DNA from: an uncultured Pseudodesulfovibrio sp.
Lineage (GTDB): Bacteria; Desulfobacterota; Desulfovibrionia; Desulfovibrionales; Desulfovibrionaceae
Length of the DNA: 13,439 nt
Reading direction: 5' to 3'
NCBI GenBank assembly: GCA_947259235.1
Contig: CAMYLL010000039.1
Span: 1 to 13,439, forward strand
In this document: positions 1-7,218 of the stretch, one piece after another
Position numbering within the stretch: position 1 is the first letter of the stretch
Layout: each line of letters starts with the position of its first letter
Translations under genes and position numbers: made by a program
Notes under the pieces: generated by a model
Seen by the model: only the letters and a program-made list of their open reading frames with translations
Told to the model about the DNA's origin: nothing
Database searches by the model: none

Positions 1-44
1 TTTTCCTGTTCCTTAAAGAGTGTGAGTGGCGGTTCAATTGTGGT

Positions 45-387
45 GACCATAAAATGTTACTTAAGCAACTGAAAAAGTGGATTAATCAGCGGGGAAAATC
101 CTAGTTAGCTAGGACAGCCCCTAAATCAATTACTTGACTATGCTGAAATACATTTCAAAACAGAAGAAAAGTACTTTGACGAGTTTGGGTATCCAGATGC
201 CGTCAACCATAAGGTGGAGCATGCTGTATTTATCGACCGTGTTTCCGCTGTTAAGTCTCGACTTGATGGAGGAGAGGGGATTTTGAGTCTCGAAATGCTG
301 AGATTTGTAAGTAGCTGGTTGCTAAATCACATCAATAGTTCAGATAAGCAATATTCGCGATTTTTAAATGATAACGGATTGCGTTGA
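45..387 (+). pseudogene. Bacteriohemerythrin remnant, 5' part broken
   Basis: Bases 109-384 stay open for 92 codons, end in TGA (385-387), and read as the C-terminal three quarters of a bacterial hemerythrin, a four-helix protein that binds O2 at a di-iron centre. The ligand spacings are intact: HFKTE (HxxxE, codons 151-165), HKVEH (HxxxH, 208-222) and HINSSD (HxxxxD, 328-345). No ATG, GTG or TTG suits as a start, and TAG at 106-108 and TGA at 70-72 close the frame upstream. In another frame, bases 45-101 read DHKMLLKQL..., which resembles the first helix and its His ligand and then meets TAG at 102-104. This suggests a frameshift plus nonsense changes. Codon use is AT-rich, unlike the rest of the window. 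The family call for 109-384 is firm; including 45-101 is inference. Confidence 0.7.
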
Positions 388-754
388 TGGCGCTTTCCCT
401 AAAAGGCTGGAAGTGGGTCTGACTTGTGTCCCTTCCCCCCAGGGAAAACGAATTTAATCCCCCATCAGTACCCTTTTTTATTCCGTGGGCGTTGTGTTCA
501 TTTCGTGTTTAGCTCTGCCGGTTCGGATGAGTGTATAGGCAGACGGTACACCAAGTGGTGCATAGTCCAGATTTGAGATATAATCGCTAGTATTTCATCA
601 TAAAATTTCAATGAGTTGTTTTACTCTGTTTATATCCCTCCCTCTTCGCAATAGAACATGATCGCTTCATCTCAAGAAGTTTTGTAACGCCTTGAAATGA
701 GGCTTTTTCATTTACAGTCAGGTTGCGTGGTTTCCCATGAACCCGGTCAGGGCG
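388..754. other. AT-rich intergenic stretch without a recognisable gene
   Basis: No frame on either strand shows a protein I recognise or a plausible start with a ribosome site. Base composition matches the hemerythrin remnant before it rather than the GC-rich genes after it; the change falls at about 720-750. A TATAAT lies at 579-584 but has no convincing -35 partner. A weak stem-loop followed by Ts lies at 689-708 and is listed separately. Confidence 0.6.
689..708 (+). terminator. Weak rho-independent terminator candidate
   Basis: GCCTT (689-693) can pair with GAGGC (699-703), using one G-T pair, around a five-base loop and directly before TTTTT (704-708). The stem is short, so termination is only possible. 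It would act on transcripts coming from the left. Confidence 0.3.
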
Positions 755-2311
755 TCATGCGAGCCCGAGAGATTGGACGATGGCGAGGGCGACCTTTTCC
801 CCGTCCATGGCGGCCGAGACGATGCCGCCCGCATAGCCTGCGCCTTCTCCGCAGGGGAAGAGCCCTTTGACGCTGACGTGCTCAAGGGTGTCCCTGTCGC
901 GGGGGATGCGTACTGGGGAGCTGGTGCGTGATTCGACCGCCAGGACCTTGGCCTCGTTGGAGTCGAAGCCCTTGAATTTGCGGCCGAGCTCAGGCAACGC
1001 CTTGCGCAGGCTGGCCGCGACCATCGGCGGCAGCAGGTCGTGCACGGGTGCTGAGTATATTCCTGGAATATATGAGCTCTTCGGCAGGTTTGAGGACAGA
1101 TTTCCCGCCACGAAATCGCCGACGCGCTGGGCCGGAGCCTGTTGCGTCACGCCGTCCCCGGCAGCGAACATGGCTTGTTCCACCGACGCCTGAAAGTCGA
1201 GGGCGGACAGCGGATTGTTGTCTGCAGCCACGTCGTCAAGCCTGATCTCCACCACCAGACCGGCGTTGGCGAAGGGGGCGCGGCGCGAGGCGAGGCTCAT
1301 GCCGTTGAGCACCAGCTCGCCCGGCGCGGTGGATGCCGGAACGACGTATCCGCCGGGACACATGCAAAATGAAAATACGCCGCGCCCGTCAACCTGCGTC
1401 GCGATGCGGTAGCTGGCCGCCGGGAGATTCTCGTTTCTGGGCGATTGGTGGTAGAAGATTCTGTCGATCAGCGGCTGGGGGTGCTCGATGCGCACTCCCA
1501 TTGCGAAGGGCTTGGCCTCAACGAGTATCCCCCGCGCCATCAGGGTGCGGAATATGTCCCGCGCCGAATGGCCTGTGGCGAGAAGCACTGCGTCGGCGGA
1601 GAGTTTTTGGGCTCCGTTGGCACGGACGCCGGTTACCTGTCCGTTCTCCAGAATAAAGTCGTCAACACGGGTGTCGAAGTGGACCTCGCCGCCGCAGGCG
1701 ATGATGTCGTCACGCATTGCGCGTACGATCCTCGGGAGCATGTTGGACCCGAGATGCGGGTGGGCGTCGATGCGGATGTCGCCGGGAGCGCCGTTGGCTA
1801 TGAGCAGGTCCAGGACGCGCCCGACGTTCCCACGTTTGGTGGCTCGGGTGTAAAGCTTGCCGTCGGAGTATGCTCCGGCCCCGCCTTCGCCGAAACAATA
1901 GTTGGAATCCGGATTGATCAGTCCCTCGGTGTATATCTTTTTGAGGTCCTTGCGGCGCAGGGTCACGTCCTTGCCGCGCTCAACCACGATGGGCCGAATC
2001 CCGTGTTCAAGAAGGGTCAGGGCGGCGAAATATCCGGCAGGCCCGGCTCCGACGATGATGACTCGGCGGTCGCCAAGGCGGATCGGCTTGAAGATCGCCT
2101 CCCGGGGCTCAACGGCATCTGGCTCGCCCACGGCCACCTGGAGCACGAAGAGCGGGCGCCGGGAGCGTGCGTCCACCGAGCGGCGGGTGACACGGGTGGA
2201 GACGTCCGCACCACTCGGCAGGCCGGCCTTTTGAAGGGCGGCATTGCGAATGGCATGGGGACGATTGATGTGGTCCGGGTCGATCTTCACTTCCACAAGA
2301 ACTGGCTTCAT
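755..2311 (-). CDS. FAD-dependent dehydrogenase, COG2509 type
   Basis: The 518-residue product fits the bacterial 'uncharacterised FAD-dependent dehydrogenase' family. After an N-terminal domain of ~80 residues comes a dinucleotide-binding motif, VIIVGAGPAGYFAAL, at about 84-98. Next is the family signature CFGEGGAGAYSDGKLYTR at about 139-156, and the C-terminus has CGEGAGYAGGI (about 487-497), where such proteins close over the FAD. The substrate is unknown for the family; a soluble cytoplasmic oxidoreductase is likely since no signal or membrane segment is seen. I chose the ATG at 2311 because the protein then begins MKPVLVEVKID, like a normal N-terminal domain. A TTG-initiated form from 2383 would add 24 unconserved-looking residues. 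Neither start has a strong ribosome site. It appears to be transcribed alone. Confidence 0.85.
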   Translation of the reverse strand: MKPVLVEVKIDPDHINRPHAIRNAALQKAGLPSGADVSTRVTRRSVDARSRRPLFVLQVAVGEPDAVEPREAIFKPIRLGDRRVIIVGAGPAGYFAALTLLEHGIRPIVVERGKDVTLRRKDLKKIYTEGLINPDSNYCFGEGGAGAYSDGKLYTRATKRGNVGRVLDLLIANGAPGDIRIDAHPHLGSNMLPRIVRAMRDDIIACGGEVHFDTRVDDFILENGQVTGVRANGAQKLSADAVLLATGHSARDIFRTLMARGILVEAKPFAMGVRIEHPQPLIDRIFYHQSPRNENLPAASYRIATQVDGRGVFSFCMCPGGYVVPASTAPGELVLNGMSLASRRAPFANAGLVVEIRLDDVAADNNPLSALDFQASVEQAMFAAGDGVTQQAPAQRVGDFVAGNLSSNLPKSSYIPGIYSAPVHDLLPPMVAASLRKALPELGRKFKGFDSNEAKVLAVESRTSSPVRIPRDRDTLEHVSVKGLFPCGEGAGYAGGIVSAAMDGEKVALAIVQSLGLA

Positions 2312-2680
2312 CTCGGTCTCACTTGCTTCGGGCCTTGGGCAGGTTGCGGGCCGGGGAGATATCTCCGTGGCCTGTTGTTGCAATGGACACTATCACAGGA
2401 TGTTCGTAAGCGTGAGAGGCATGGAAAAGAATACTGCCGTCAGCCGGTGCTTGTCGCTATCGGAACTGCCCCGGAGGCCGTTTGGCTCAAGGCCGGGGAA
2501 AGCCGGACGCAACGTACAGCAATAGGCCGTGGTTCTCAAGTAGCGAATGGGGCCTTGGATCGAAGATTCCCACGGCTCATAATGTGATTAAACGGTACGT
2601 TTCCTGATGCTCCAACGATGAGCCCCGCTCCTCTCGTGCGGAGGGGAGCGGGGTTCGTGTTGGGCGTTATCTCCGTACCG
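2312..2680. other. Intergenic stretch, no gene seen
   Basis: No supported coding frame lies between the two minus-strand genes. The stretch holds a possible TTG-initiated extension of the dehydrogenase gene (to 2383), a compact GC-rich stem-loop at 2469-2498 and the strong hairpin at 2621-2655. An ATG frame of 34 codons at 2420 (+) has no ribosome site and no recognisable product. Confidence 0.5.
2621..2655 (-). terminator. Strong hairpin downstream of the 96-residue gene
   Basis: CCCCGCTCC (2623-2631) is the exact inverse of GGAGCGGGG (2645-2653), extended by two more pairs (2621-2622 with 2654-2655, one of them G-T). It starts 26 bases past the stop of the minus-strand gene at 2681-2971, the right place for its terminator. 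There is no clear T-run on either side, so it may act as a 3'-end stabiliser instead of an intrinsic terminator. Confidence 0.5.
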
Positions 2681-2971
2681 TCAGATCATGTTGTTGATGA
2701 TGGAGCCCTTGGCGTATCCGCCGAGGACATCTGTCTGGAAGTTGTAACTTTGGGCCATGCCCGAGCTGTCGCCGGACGAGGACCCGGAGTTCATGTAATC
2801 GAGCGTCTTGCTGACGAGCGCTCCCTCGGCGGATGGTTTGTCCACCGGGGCAAAGCCCGAGCCGCTGCCTGAGTTGTTCATAAAGTCCAGGGTCTCGGAA
2901 ACCACGGCTGCGCCGAATGTCTGCTGATCGAAAGGCGAGCCGCCTCCGAAACCGCCGATTGCCATGGTCAT
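2681..2971 (-). CDS. Small Gly/Ser-rich protein with duplicated motif, unknown function
   Basis: I do not recognise this 96-residue protein. It has no cysteine, no signal peptide and no membrane segment, and is rich in Gly, Ser and Asn. Its main feature is an internal duplication: AAVVSETLDFMNNSGSG (residues 21-37) recurs as GALVSKTLDYMNSGSSS (50-66), 29 residues apart, with V-S-x-T-L-D-(F/Y)-M-N in common. The C-terminus is a less biased segment with aromatic residues (about 76-96). The start is well supported: GGGAGGG lies six bases before the ATG at 2971. A strong hairpin follows the stop. A short inverted repeat at 3010-3028 lies about 40 bases upstream. The repeat and ribosome site make it a real gene; its role is open, with a structural or self-assembling protein as one guess. 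Confidence 0.7.
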   Translation of the reverse strand: MTMAIGGFGGGSPFDQQTFGAAVVSETLDFMNNSGSGSGFAPVDKPSAEGALVSKTLDYMNSGSSSGDSSGMAQSYNFQTDVLGGYAKGSIINNMI

Positions 2972-3009
2972 AGTCTACCCTCCCGCCCTCTGGCCGGAAA
3001 TAACGCCTC

Positions 3010-3028
3010 TCCATCCTCTGTGGATGGA
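3010..3028. promoter_or_regulatory. 7-bp inverted repeat upstream of the 96-residue gene
   Basis: TCCATCC (3010-3016) and GGATGGA (3022-3028) are exact inverses around TCTGT. It sits 39-57 bases before the ATG at 2971, in the promoter or leader zone of that gene, so an operator or leader hairpin is possible. Position and symmetry are the only evidence. Confidence 0.3.
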
Positions 3029-3142
3029 AAATCATGTTTGCCGGATGCCCTCCGCTCCTGATCGCTTCCTCCGCAAGGCGCAGGACGGAACACACCTTCA
3101 TTCGATCTATCGGCGGAAAACTCCATATCTTTAGGGCAGGGG

Positions 3143-3376
3143 ATGAGATTTCTTGTGGAAGGGTGGCTGAAAGGGTTGCGTGACAGGCCTGTGCGGGGCG
3201 TGTATGTTTTCCATATGAGCGAAACGGCATACATGGCGATATCCATTCTTGCGGGAGTTGTGGCGGCCGTATTGGCGGCGTGGAAGTTAAAGGCGCGCTG
3301 CGCGCCGTGACTCCTGATCTATGTCGCACTCGGCGCGGGTTTCGCCGTGTACTCCATCCTCCTGCTTCTGCGATAG
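3143..3376 (+). pseudogene. Tiny two-helix membrane protein frame interrupted by TGA
   Basis: From ATG 3143, with AGGG six bases upstream, the frame runs 55 codons to TGA at 3308-3310. It continues in the same frame for 21 more codons to TAG at 3374-3376. The first part ends in a hydrophobic helix (MAISILAGVVAAVLAAW, bases 3233-3283), a basic patch (KLKARCAP), then the TGA. The part after the TGA is a second hydrophobic helix (LLIYVALGAGFAVYSILLLL). A two-helix hairpin with a basic turn is the simplest original design, so the TGA is probably a mutated CGA (Arg) or TGG (Trp). A 55-residue single-helix protein, or recoding of TGA, are alternatives. An internal ATG at 3215 could also start it but has no ribosome site. 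No family recognised. Confidence 0.4.
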
Positions 3377-3436
3377 ATTCGCCCTGGCCCGTGGTCTCGT
3401 GGCCGGAAGAGGCGAAGCGAGTTCCATAAATACGGA

Positions 3437-3468
3437 ACAGCCCCTGCGGCGCTGGCCGTAGGGGCTGT
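3437..3468 (-). terminator. 14-bp hairpin after mazG
   Basis: ACAGCCCCTGCGGC (3437-3450) pairs with GCCGTAGGGGCTGT (3455-3468) over 14 positions with one G-T pair and a four-base loop. It lies 40 bases past the mazG stop. Reading the minus strand, the stem is followed by TCCGTATTTATGG, a poor T-tract. Placement and strength suggest the end of the cvpA-mazG transcript. Confidence 0.55.
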
Positions 3469-3507
3469 CTCGTGCCTCGGGGGCAGAATCTATTGAGCCT
3501 GGCGGCG

Positions 3508-4308
3508 TTACTCGTCGCTCTTCACTTCGTCCCACAGGGCGTTCATCGCGTCGAGATCAAGCTCGGAAAAGTTCAGCCCGCGCTCTCCGGCCAGCGTTTC
3601 CATCGCCCCGAACCGTCGGAGGAACTTCTGGTTGGCAAAGTCCAGGGCGGCGTTGGCCTTGATCCCCTTGCGTCTGCCGAGTTCCACCAGGGTAAAGAGG
3701 TAGTCGCCGAATTCCTGTTCCGCCGCGGCCGAGTCGTTGCTGGCCATGGCCTCCTTCCACTCGCTCCATTCACTCCGCAGACAATCTTCCACGTCCTCGT
3801 CCGACTTCCAGGTGAACCCGTTGCGGGCGGCCTTGGAGTTGATCCGGTACGCCTTCAGCAGCGGCGGCAGTCCCTTTGGCAGGGAGTCGAAGACGCCGTC
3901 GCGCTTGGTCCCCTTGTTTTCCTCGCGTTTTGTCTTCTCCCAATTATCCCATAATTCCTGTATGTTGCCAAACGTCTTGTCGTCAAAAACGTGGGGGTGG
4001 CGGCGGATCATTTTTGCCGTACAGTGTTTGAGGGAGTCGGTCAGCGTGAAGGCGTTTTCCCGTTCGTACAGGGTGGCGATGAACAGGAGGATGAACAGGA
4101 CGTCGCCAAGCTCCTCCCGAGCCTCCTCCTTGTCGCCCAGGCGGATGCCCTCGATGAGTTCGAAGGCCTCCTCGGCGAGGTAGTCGCACATGCTCTCCGG
4201 GGTCTGCTCCTGATCCCAAGGGCAGCCGCCCGGGCCGAGGAGCGCGTCGATGACATCCATCAGTTCCTTGAGGGCCGGTGCGTGCGCGTCAGTATTTCTT
4301 CCGCTCAT
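3508..4308 (-). CDS. mazG: MazG nucleoside triphosphate pyrophosphohydrolase
   Basis: MazG hydrolyses nucleoside triphosphates to monophosphates and pyrophosphate in the cytoplasm, cleaning up aberrant nucleotides and, in E. coli, affecting ppGpp levels. The 266-residue protein has the normal two-domain length. Domain 1 carries GGCPWDQEQT (27-36), the metal-binding EEAFE (46-50) and EELGD (65-69). Domain 2 carries a second acidic set: E180, E183 and EQEFGD (197-202). The intervening segment contains the usual RRHPHVF (102-108). The ATG at 4308 has GGAGG about ten bases upstream. It lies 63 bases downstream of the cvpA-type gene on the same strand, with no obvious terminator between, so the two are likely co-transcribed. 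Nothing looks damaged. Confidence 0.95.
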   Translation of the reverse strand: MSGRNTDAHAPALKELMDVIDALLGPGGCPWDQEQTPESMCDYLAEEAFELIEGIRLGDKEEAREELGDVLFILLFIATLYERENAFTLTDSLKHCTAKMIRRHPHVFDDKTFGNIQELWDNWEKTKREENKGTKRDGVFDSLPKGLPPLLKAYRINSKAARNGFTWKSDEDVEDCLRSEWSEWKEAMASNDSAAAEQEFGDYLFTLVELGRRKGIKANAALDFANQKFLRRFGAMETLAGERGLNFSELDLDAMNALWDEVKSDE

Positions 4309-4371
4309 GGCGTATATTCCTCCAATGTGCCGACGCGGGGCGTGGCGTGTTGTGGTGGTTTCGGGCCGAGG

Positions 4372-4941
4372 CTACTCGGACTTGGCGTCCCCGTCGATGC
4401 CTATGGCTTCCTTGGCGGAGTCCAGCGCGTCCTGGGGGGAAGGGAGATCGAATCCCTTGGACTTGAGCGCGTCGCGCATGGAGTCCGGGGCGAGTTCGAC
4501 CACGAGTTGCACCATGTGCTGCGAGCGCGGGGCAATGTATGACTCCTTGAGCCATCGGGATTCCGGGGCGAAGGCCTGGATGAACGTCAGCAGGATCAGC
4601 CCGATGAGGATGCCCTCGATGAGGCCGAAGATGCCTCCGGCGGTTCTGTCCACCCAGCCGAGCAGGGCTATGTCCAGGGCGGTCCGCAGGAGTTTGGCCA
4701 GCAGCCAGAAGACTATGAGCGTGCCCAGGAAGATGATGACGTAGGAGAGGGCGTCCACGGTCATCTCGCTTTTTATGTACATCTCCAGATGGGGAACCAG
4801 CAGATGTTGGTACCGGGAGGCAAGGAAAATGCCCAGAATCACGGCGGCCAGGGAGAGCACCTCCTGCACCAGCCCGCGAAAGAACCCGCGGATGAGGAAT
4901 ATGGCGACGATGCCGATCAGGAGTATGTCTAGGAAATTCAT
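4372..4941 (-). CDS. CvpA family inner-membrane protein
   Basis: The 189-residue protein has four predicted membrane helices (about 4-18, 25-42, 64-86, 103-123) followed by a hydrophilic C-terminal tail of ~65 residues. Two family-type segments are visible: RGFFRGLVQE after the first helix (18-27) and DRTAGGIFGLIEG at the start of the fourth (98-110). CvpA is named for its requirement in colicin V production in E. coli; its general role is poorly defined and has been tied to envelope robustness. The ATG at 4941 has an AGGA upstream. It is the first gene of a probable cvpA-mazG unit and is divergent from rfbC across 194 bases. The family call is good; the function is not inferable. Confidence 0.88.
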   Translation of the reverse strand: MNFLDILLIGIVAIFLIRGFFRGLVQEVLSLAAVILGIFLASRYQHLLVPHLEMYIKSEMTVDALSYVIIFLGTLIVFWLLAKLLRTALDIALLGWVDRTAGGIFGLIEGILIGLILLTFIQAFAPESRWLKESYIAPRSQHMVQLVVELAPDSMRDALKSKGFDLPSPQDALDSAKEAIGIDGDAKSE

Positions 4942-5041
4942 GGTATCGCGTCCTAATTAATAATGAATATGAACCCTCTGCCGATGGACCTAGCAAAATG
5001 AGAAGGAAATGTGAACTGGGCAGGGCGTTTTTTTTCTTGAT

Positions 5042-5049
5042 TGACGTCA
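5042..5049. promoter_or_regulatory. TGACGTCA palindrome in the divergent cvpA/rfbC region
   Basis: A perfect 8-bp palindrome sits about midway between the two divergent start codons (4941 and 5136), right after an eight-base T-run. It could be an operator, but a single 8-bp palindrome can occur by chance and I found no convincing -35/-10 pair on either side. Confidence 0.2.
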
Positions 5050-5135
5050 TGTCGGCGCCGCGCGGGCTTGTGTCCGCCCCGGAACTCGGCTAATTGATAC
5101 GACCAACTGCAAACGGATACGCAAAGGAGAGGCCG

Positions 5136-5705
5136 ATGCTGGTCCATAAGACCGATTTCCCCGGACTTCTGATTCTGGAGCCGCGAGTTTTCCAGGATGA
5201 CCGGGGCTTCTTTCTGGAAAGCTATAATCGGGACAAGTTCCGGCAACTCGGAATTGACAGAGACTTTGTGCAGGACAACCACGCATACTCCCGTGAAGAG
5301 GGTGTGCTCCGGGGGTTCCATTTTCAGCTTCCACCCTATGCGCAGGCCAAGTGTGTGTGGGTGACCCGGGGCGCGGTGCTTGACGTGGTGGTTGACCTGC
5401 GAAAGGGGCCGACCTACGGAAAATGTCAGCACGCTGTTCTCAGTGCTGTCAACTTCAAGCGCATGTTCATCCCCAGAGGGTTTGGGCACGCCTATGTCAC
5501 TCTGCTGCCCGACACGGAATTTCAATACAAGGTTGATGCGCCGTACATGCCGGACTATGACTGCGGTCTTGTCTGGAATGACCCGGACATAGGCTTTGAT
5601 TGGAATATTGTCCTCGATGGGCGCGAGCCCATCCTTTCGGATAAGGATCGCGCGCTGGGATCGTTTGCGACCTTTGAATCTCCCTTCACCCACGAGGATA
5701 TCTAG
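5136..5705 (+). CDS. rfbC: dTDP-4-dehydrorhamnose 3,5-epimerase
   Basis: This cytoplasmic cupin enzyme epimerises C3 and C5 of dTDP-4-keto-6-deoxyglucose, the third step to dTDP-L-rhamnose for surface polysaccharide. At 189 residues it has the normal length. Visible signatures are DDRGFFLESY (21-30), the catalytic-His motif VLRGFHFQ (57-64, His62), IPRGFGHAY (112-120) and YKVDAPYMPDYDCGLVWNDP (131-150), where the active-site Tyr and substrate contacts lie. The ATG at 5136 is chosen because AAAGGAGAGG ends four bases before it and the protein then starts as the family does; an in-frame ATG at 5094 adds 14 unlikely residues. It is followed after one base by manC. The other dTDP-rhamnose genes are absent from the window. 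A related dTDP-sugar epimerase (RmlC-like) cannot be excluded. Confidence 0.92.
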   Translation: MLVHKTDFPGLLILEPRVFQDDRGFFLESYNRDKFRQLGIDRDFVQDNHAYSREEGVLRGFHFQLPPYAQAKCVWVTRGAVLDVVVDLRKGPTYGKCQHAVLSAVNFKRMFIPRGFGHAYVTLLPDTEFQYKVDAPYMPDYDCGLVWNDPDIGFDWNIVLDGREPILSDKDRALGSFATFESPFTHEDI

Positions 5706-5706
5706 C

Positions 5707-7134
5707 ATGACCAAAACAACGTCCAAGCCCGTATTCCCGGAGGAATGCCACGCCATAATCCTGGCCGGCGGTTCCGGTACCCGGCTGTGGCCCTTGAGCC
5801 GCAACCTTCTGCCCAAGCAGCTGCTGGTGCTGGGAGGAGAGTTGACGCTCTTGCAGCAGACCGTGAAACGGGTGCTTGCCGCCTTCGACCCCTCGCGCAT
5901 CTGGGTGGTCACCAATGAAGAGCATGTCTTCGAAGTGCGCAAGCAGATCGAGGCCGTGAGTCCCGGCATGGCCGGGCAGGTGCTTGCCGAACCTTTGAGC
6001 CGCAACACGCTCCCGGCCATCATGCTCGGTCTGGATAAATTTACCGGCGACAATGAAAAGGTTCTTGCGGCGGTTTTCCCCTCTGACCATCTGATCCGCA
6101 ACGACGAGGCGTGGACCGCTGATCTTGTCCGTGCATCGCGGCATGCCATAGACCAACGGTTCGTGACCTTTGGCGTGGAGCCCGGCAAGCCCGAGACCGG
6201 CTATGGCTACATCACATTGGGCAAGGAACTGGACAAGGGCATCTACGCGGTGGACGGCTTCGTGGAAAAGCCCGACCTTGCCACGGCGAAGGCGTTTTTG
6301 CGCCACGGCAGCCACTACTGGAACAGCGGCATGTTTCTCTTCCGGGCCAAGGACTTTTTGAAGCAGATAGCCAAGTGCCAGCCCGAGTTGTGGGAATGGT
6401 GGATGTCGCGTGAGGATAAGCCTCTTGTGCAGGGCTATCGTGATATCCCTGATATTTCTGTCGACTACGGCGTGGTCGAGAAGATCGACAACATCGCGGT
6501 GGTACGGGCCGGGTTTGACTGGGATGACCTCGGAAGCTGGGAGGCCATGTACCGTCTGGGCGTCAAGGACGAGAACGGCAACGTCATCCAGGGCGATGTC
6601 CTGGCCATGGACTGCCGGAACTCCCTGCTCATCAGCCAGGGGGGGAAGCTTGCGGCCGTGGGGCTTGAGGACATGATAATGGTCCAGACCCGCGATGCGA
6701 CGCTGAGCTGTCCGATGAAGCACGTGCAGTCGGTGCGCAGCGTGGTGGACGCCCTCAAGGCCGAGGGCAGCCAGTTGGTTGAGAGCCATCCCACGGTGGT
6801 TCGTCCATGGGGGAGCTATTGCGTTCTGGAGGAAGGCCCCCACTACAAGATAAAGCGCATCCAGGTGAACCCCGGCGCACGGCTGAGCTCTCAGATGCAC
6901 CATCACCGCAGCGAACACTGGGTGGTGGTCGATGGCACGGCCGAAGTCGAGGTGGACGGAAACGTCCGAATCATGGTCGAAAATCAGTCCGTGGACATTT
7001 CCAAGGCGTCGCAGCACCGGCTGGCCAATCCCGGCAAAGTGCCTCTGGACATCATAGAGATTCAGAGCGGACCGTATCTTGAAGAAGACGATATTGTACG
7101 ATTCGAAGACGTCTACGGGCGTGTAAATAAATAA
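5707..7134 (+). CDS. manC: Mannose-1-phosphate guanylyltransferase / mannose-6-phosphate isomerase
   Basis: This bifunctional enzyme makes GDP-mannose from mannose-1-phosphate and GTP and, through its C-terminal domain, interconverts fructose-6-P and mannose-6-P. The 475-residue length matches the ManC/AlgA/XanB class. The transferase domain shows GGSGTRLWPLSR (21-32), FPSDHLI (124-130), PETGYGYI (162-169), FVEKP (185-189) and WNSGMF (205-210). The C-terminal cupin isomerase domain begins near VRPWGSY and carries QMHHHRSEHW, with the metal-binding histidines. The start at 5707 is one base past the rfbC stop, with GAGGA inside the end of rfbC as ribosome site. A longer frame from 5596 is an overlap artefact. 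Context suggests activated sugars for O-antigen or exopolysaccharide. Confidence 0.95.
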   Translation: MTKTTSKPVFPEECHAIILAGGSGTRLWPLSRNLLPKQLLVLGGELTLLQQTVKRVLAAFDPSRIWVVTNEEHVFEVRKQIEAVSPGMAGQVLAEPLSRNTLPAIMLGLDKFTGDNEKVLAAVFPSDHLIRNDEAWTADLVRASRHAIDQRFVTFGVEPGKPETGYGYITLGKELDKGIYAVDGFVEKPDLATAKAFLRHGSHYWNSGMFLFRAKDFLKQIAKCQPELWEWWMSREDKPLVQGYRDIPDISVDYGVVEKIDNIAVVRAGFDWDDLGSWEAMYRLGVKDENGNVIQGDVLAMDCRNSLLISQGGKLAAVGLEDMIMVQTRDATLSCPMKHVQSVRSVVDALKAEGSQLVESHPTVVRPWGSYCVLEEGPHYKIKRIQVNPGARLSSQMHHHRSEHWVVVDGTAEVEVDGNVRIMVENQSVDISKASQHRLANPGKVPLDIIEIQSGPYLEEDDIVRFEDVYGRVNK

Positions 7135-7199
7135 ACTCAATGGGGGTTTTCCCATCTAGCAAACGGATATGATTGATGTTTGCCGTGTCCGAGAGATCG

Positions 7200-7211
7200 T
7201 GAAAATTTTCA
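7200..7211. promoter_or_regulatory. 12-bp palindrome before the qrc promoter candidate
   Basis: TGAAAATTTTCA is perfectly symmetric and ends eight bases before the TTGACA at 7219. That places it where an activator or upstream element would act on the qrc operon. It is AT-only in its core, so chance or a simple UP-like element are alternatives. Confidence 0.35.
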
Positions 7212-7218
7212 TATTCTC

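Noticed and set aside
1445..2587. Open frame of 380 codons on the plus strand opposite the FAD dehydrogenase
   Set aside because: The minus strand has unmistakable FAD-binding motifs; the plus frame has none and no ribosome site.
5041..5100. Possible rfbC promoter (TTGACG at 5041, TTGTGT at 5068, TAATTG at 5091)
   Set aside because: No pair combines a good -35, a good -10 and a 16-18 base spacer.
4953..6188. Open frame of 411 codons on the minus strand across rfbC and manC
   Set aside because: It spans two real genes on the other strand and has no coherent domain.
5686..7155. Open frame of 489 codons on the minus strand opposite manC
   Set aside because: Antisense shadow of a strongly conserved gene in GC-rich DNA; no recognisable domain, and its His-rich composition is an artefact of the opposite strand.
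7138..7156. ATGGG/CCCAT hairpin after manC as a terminator
   Set aside because: Only a five-base stem, and the Ts are in the loop rather than after the stem.
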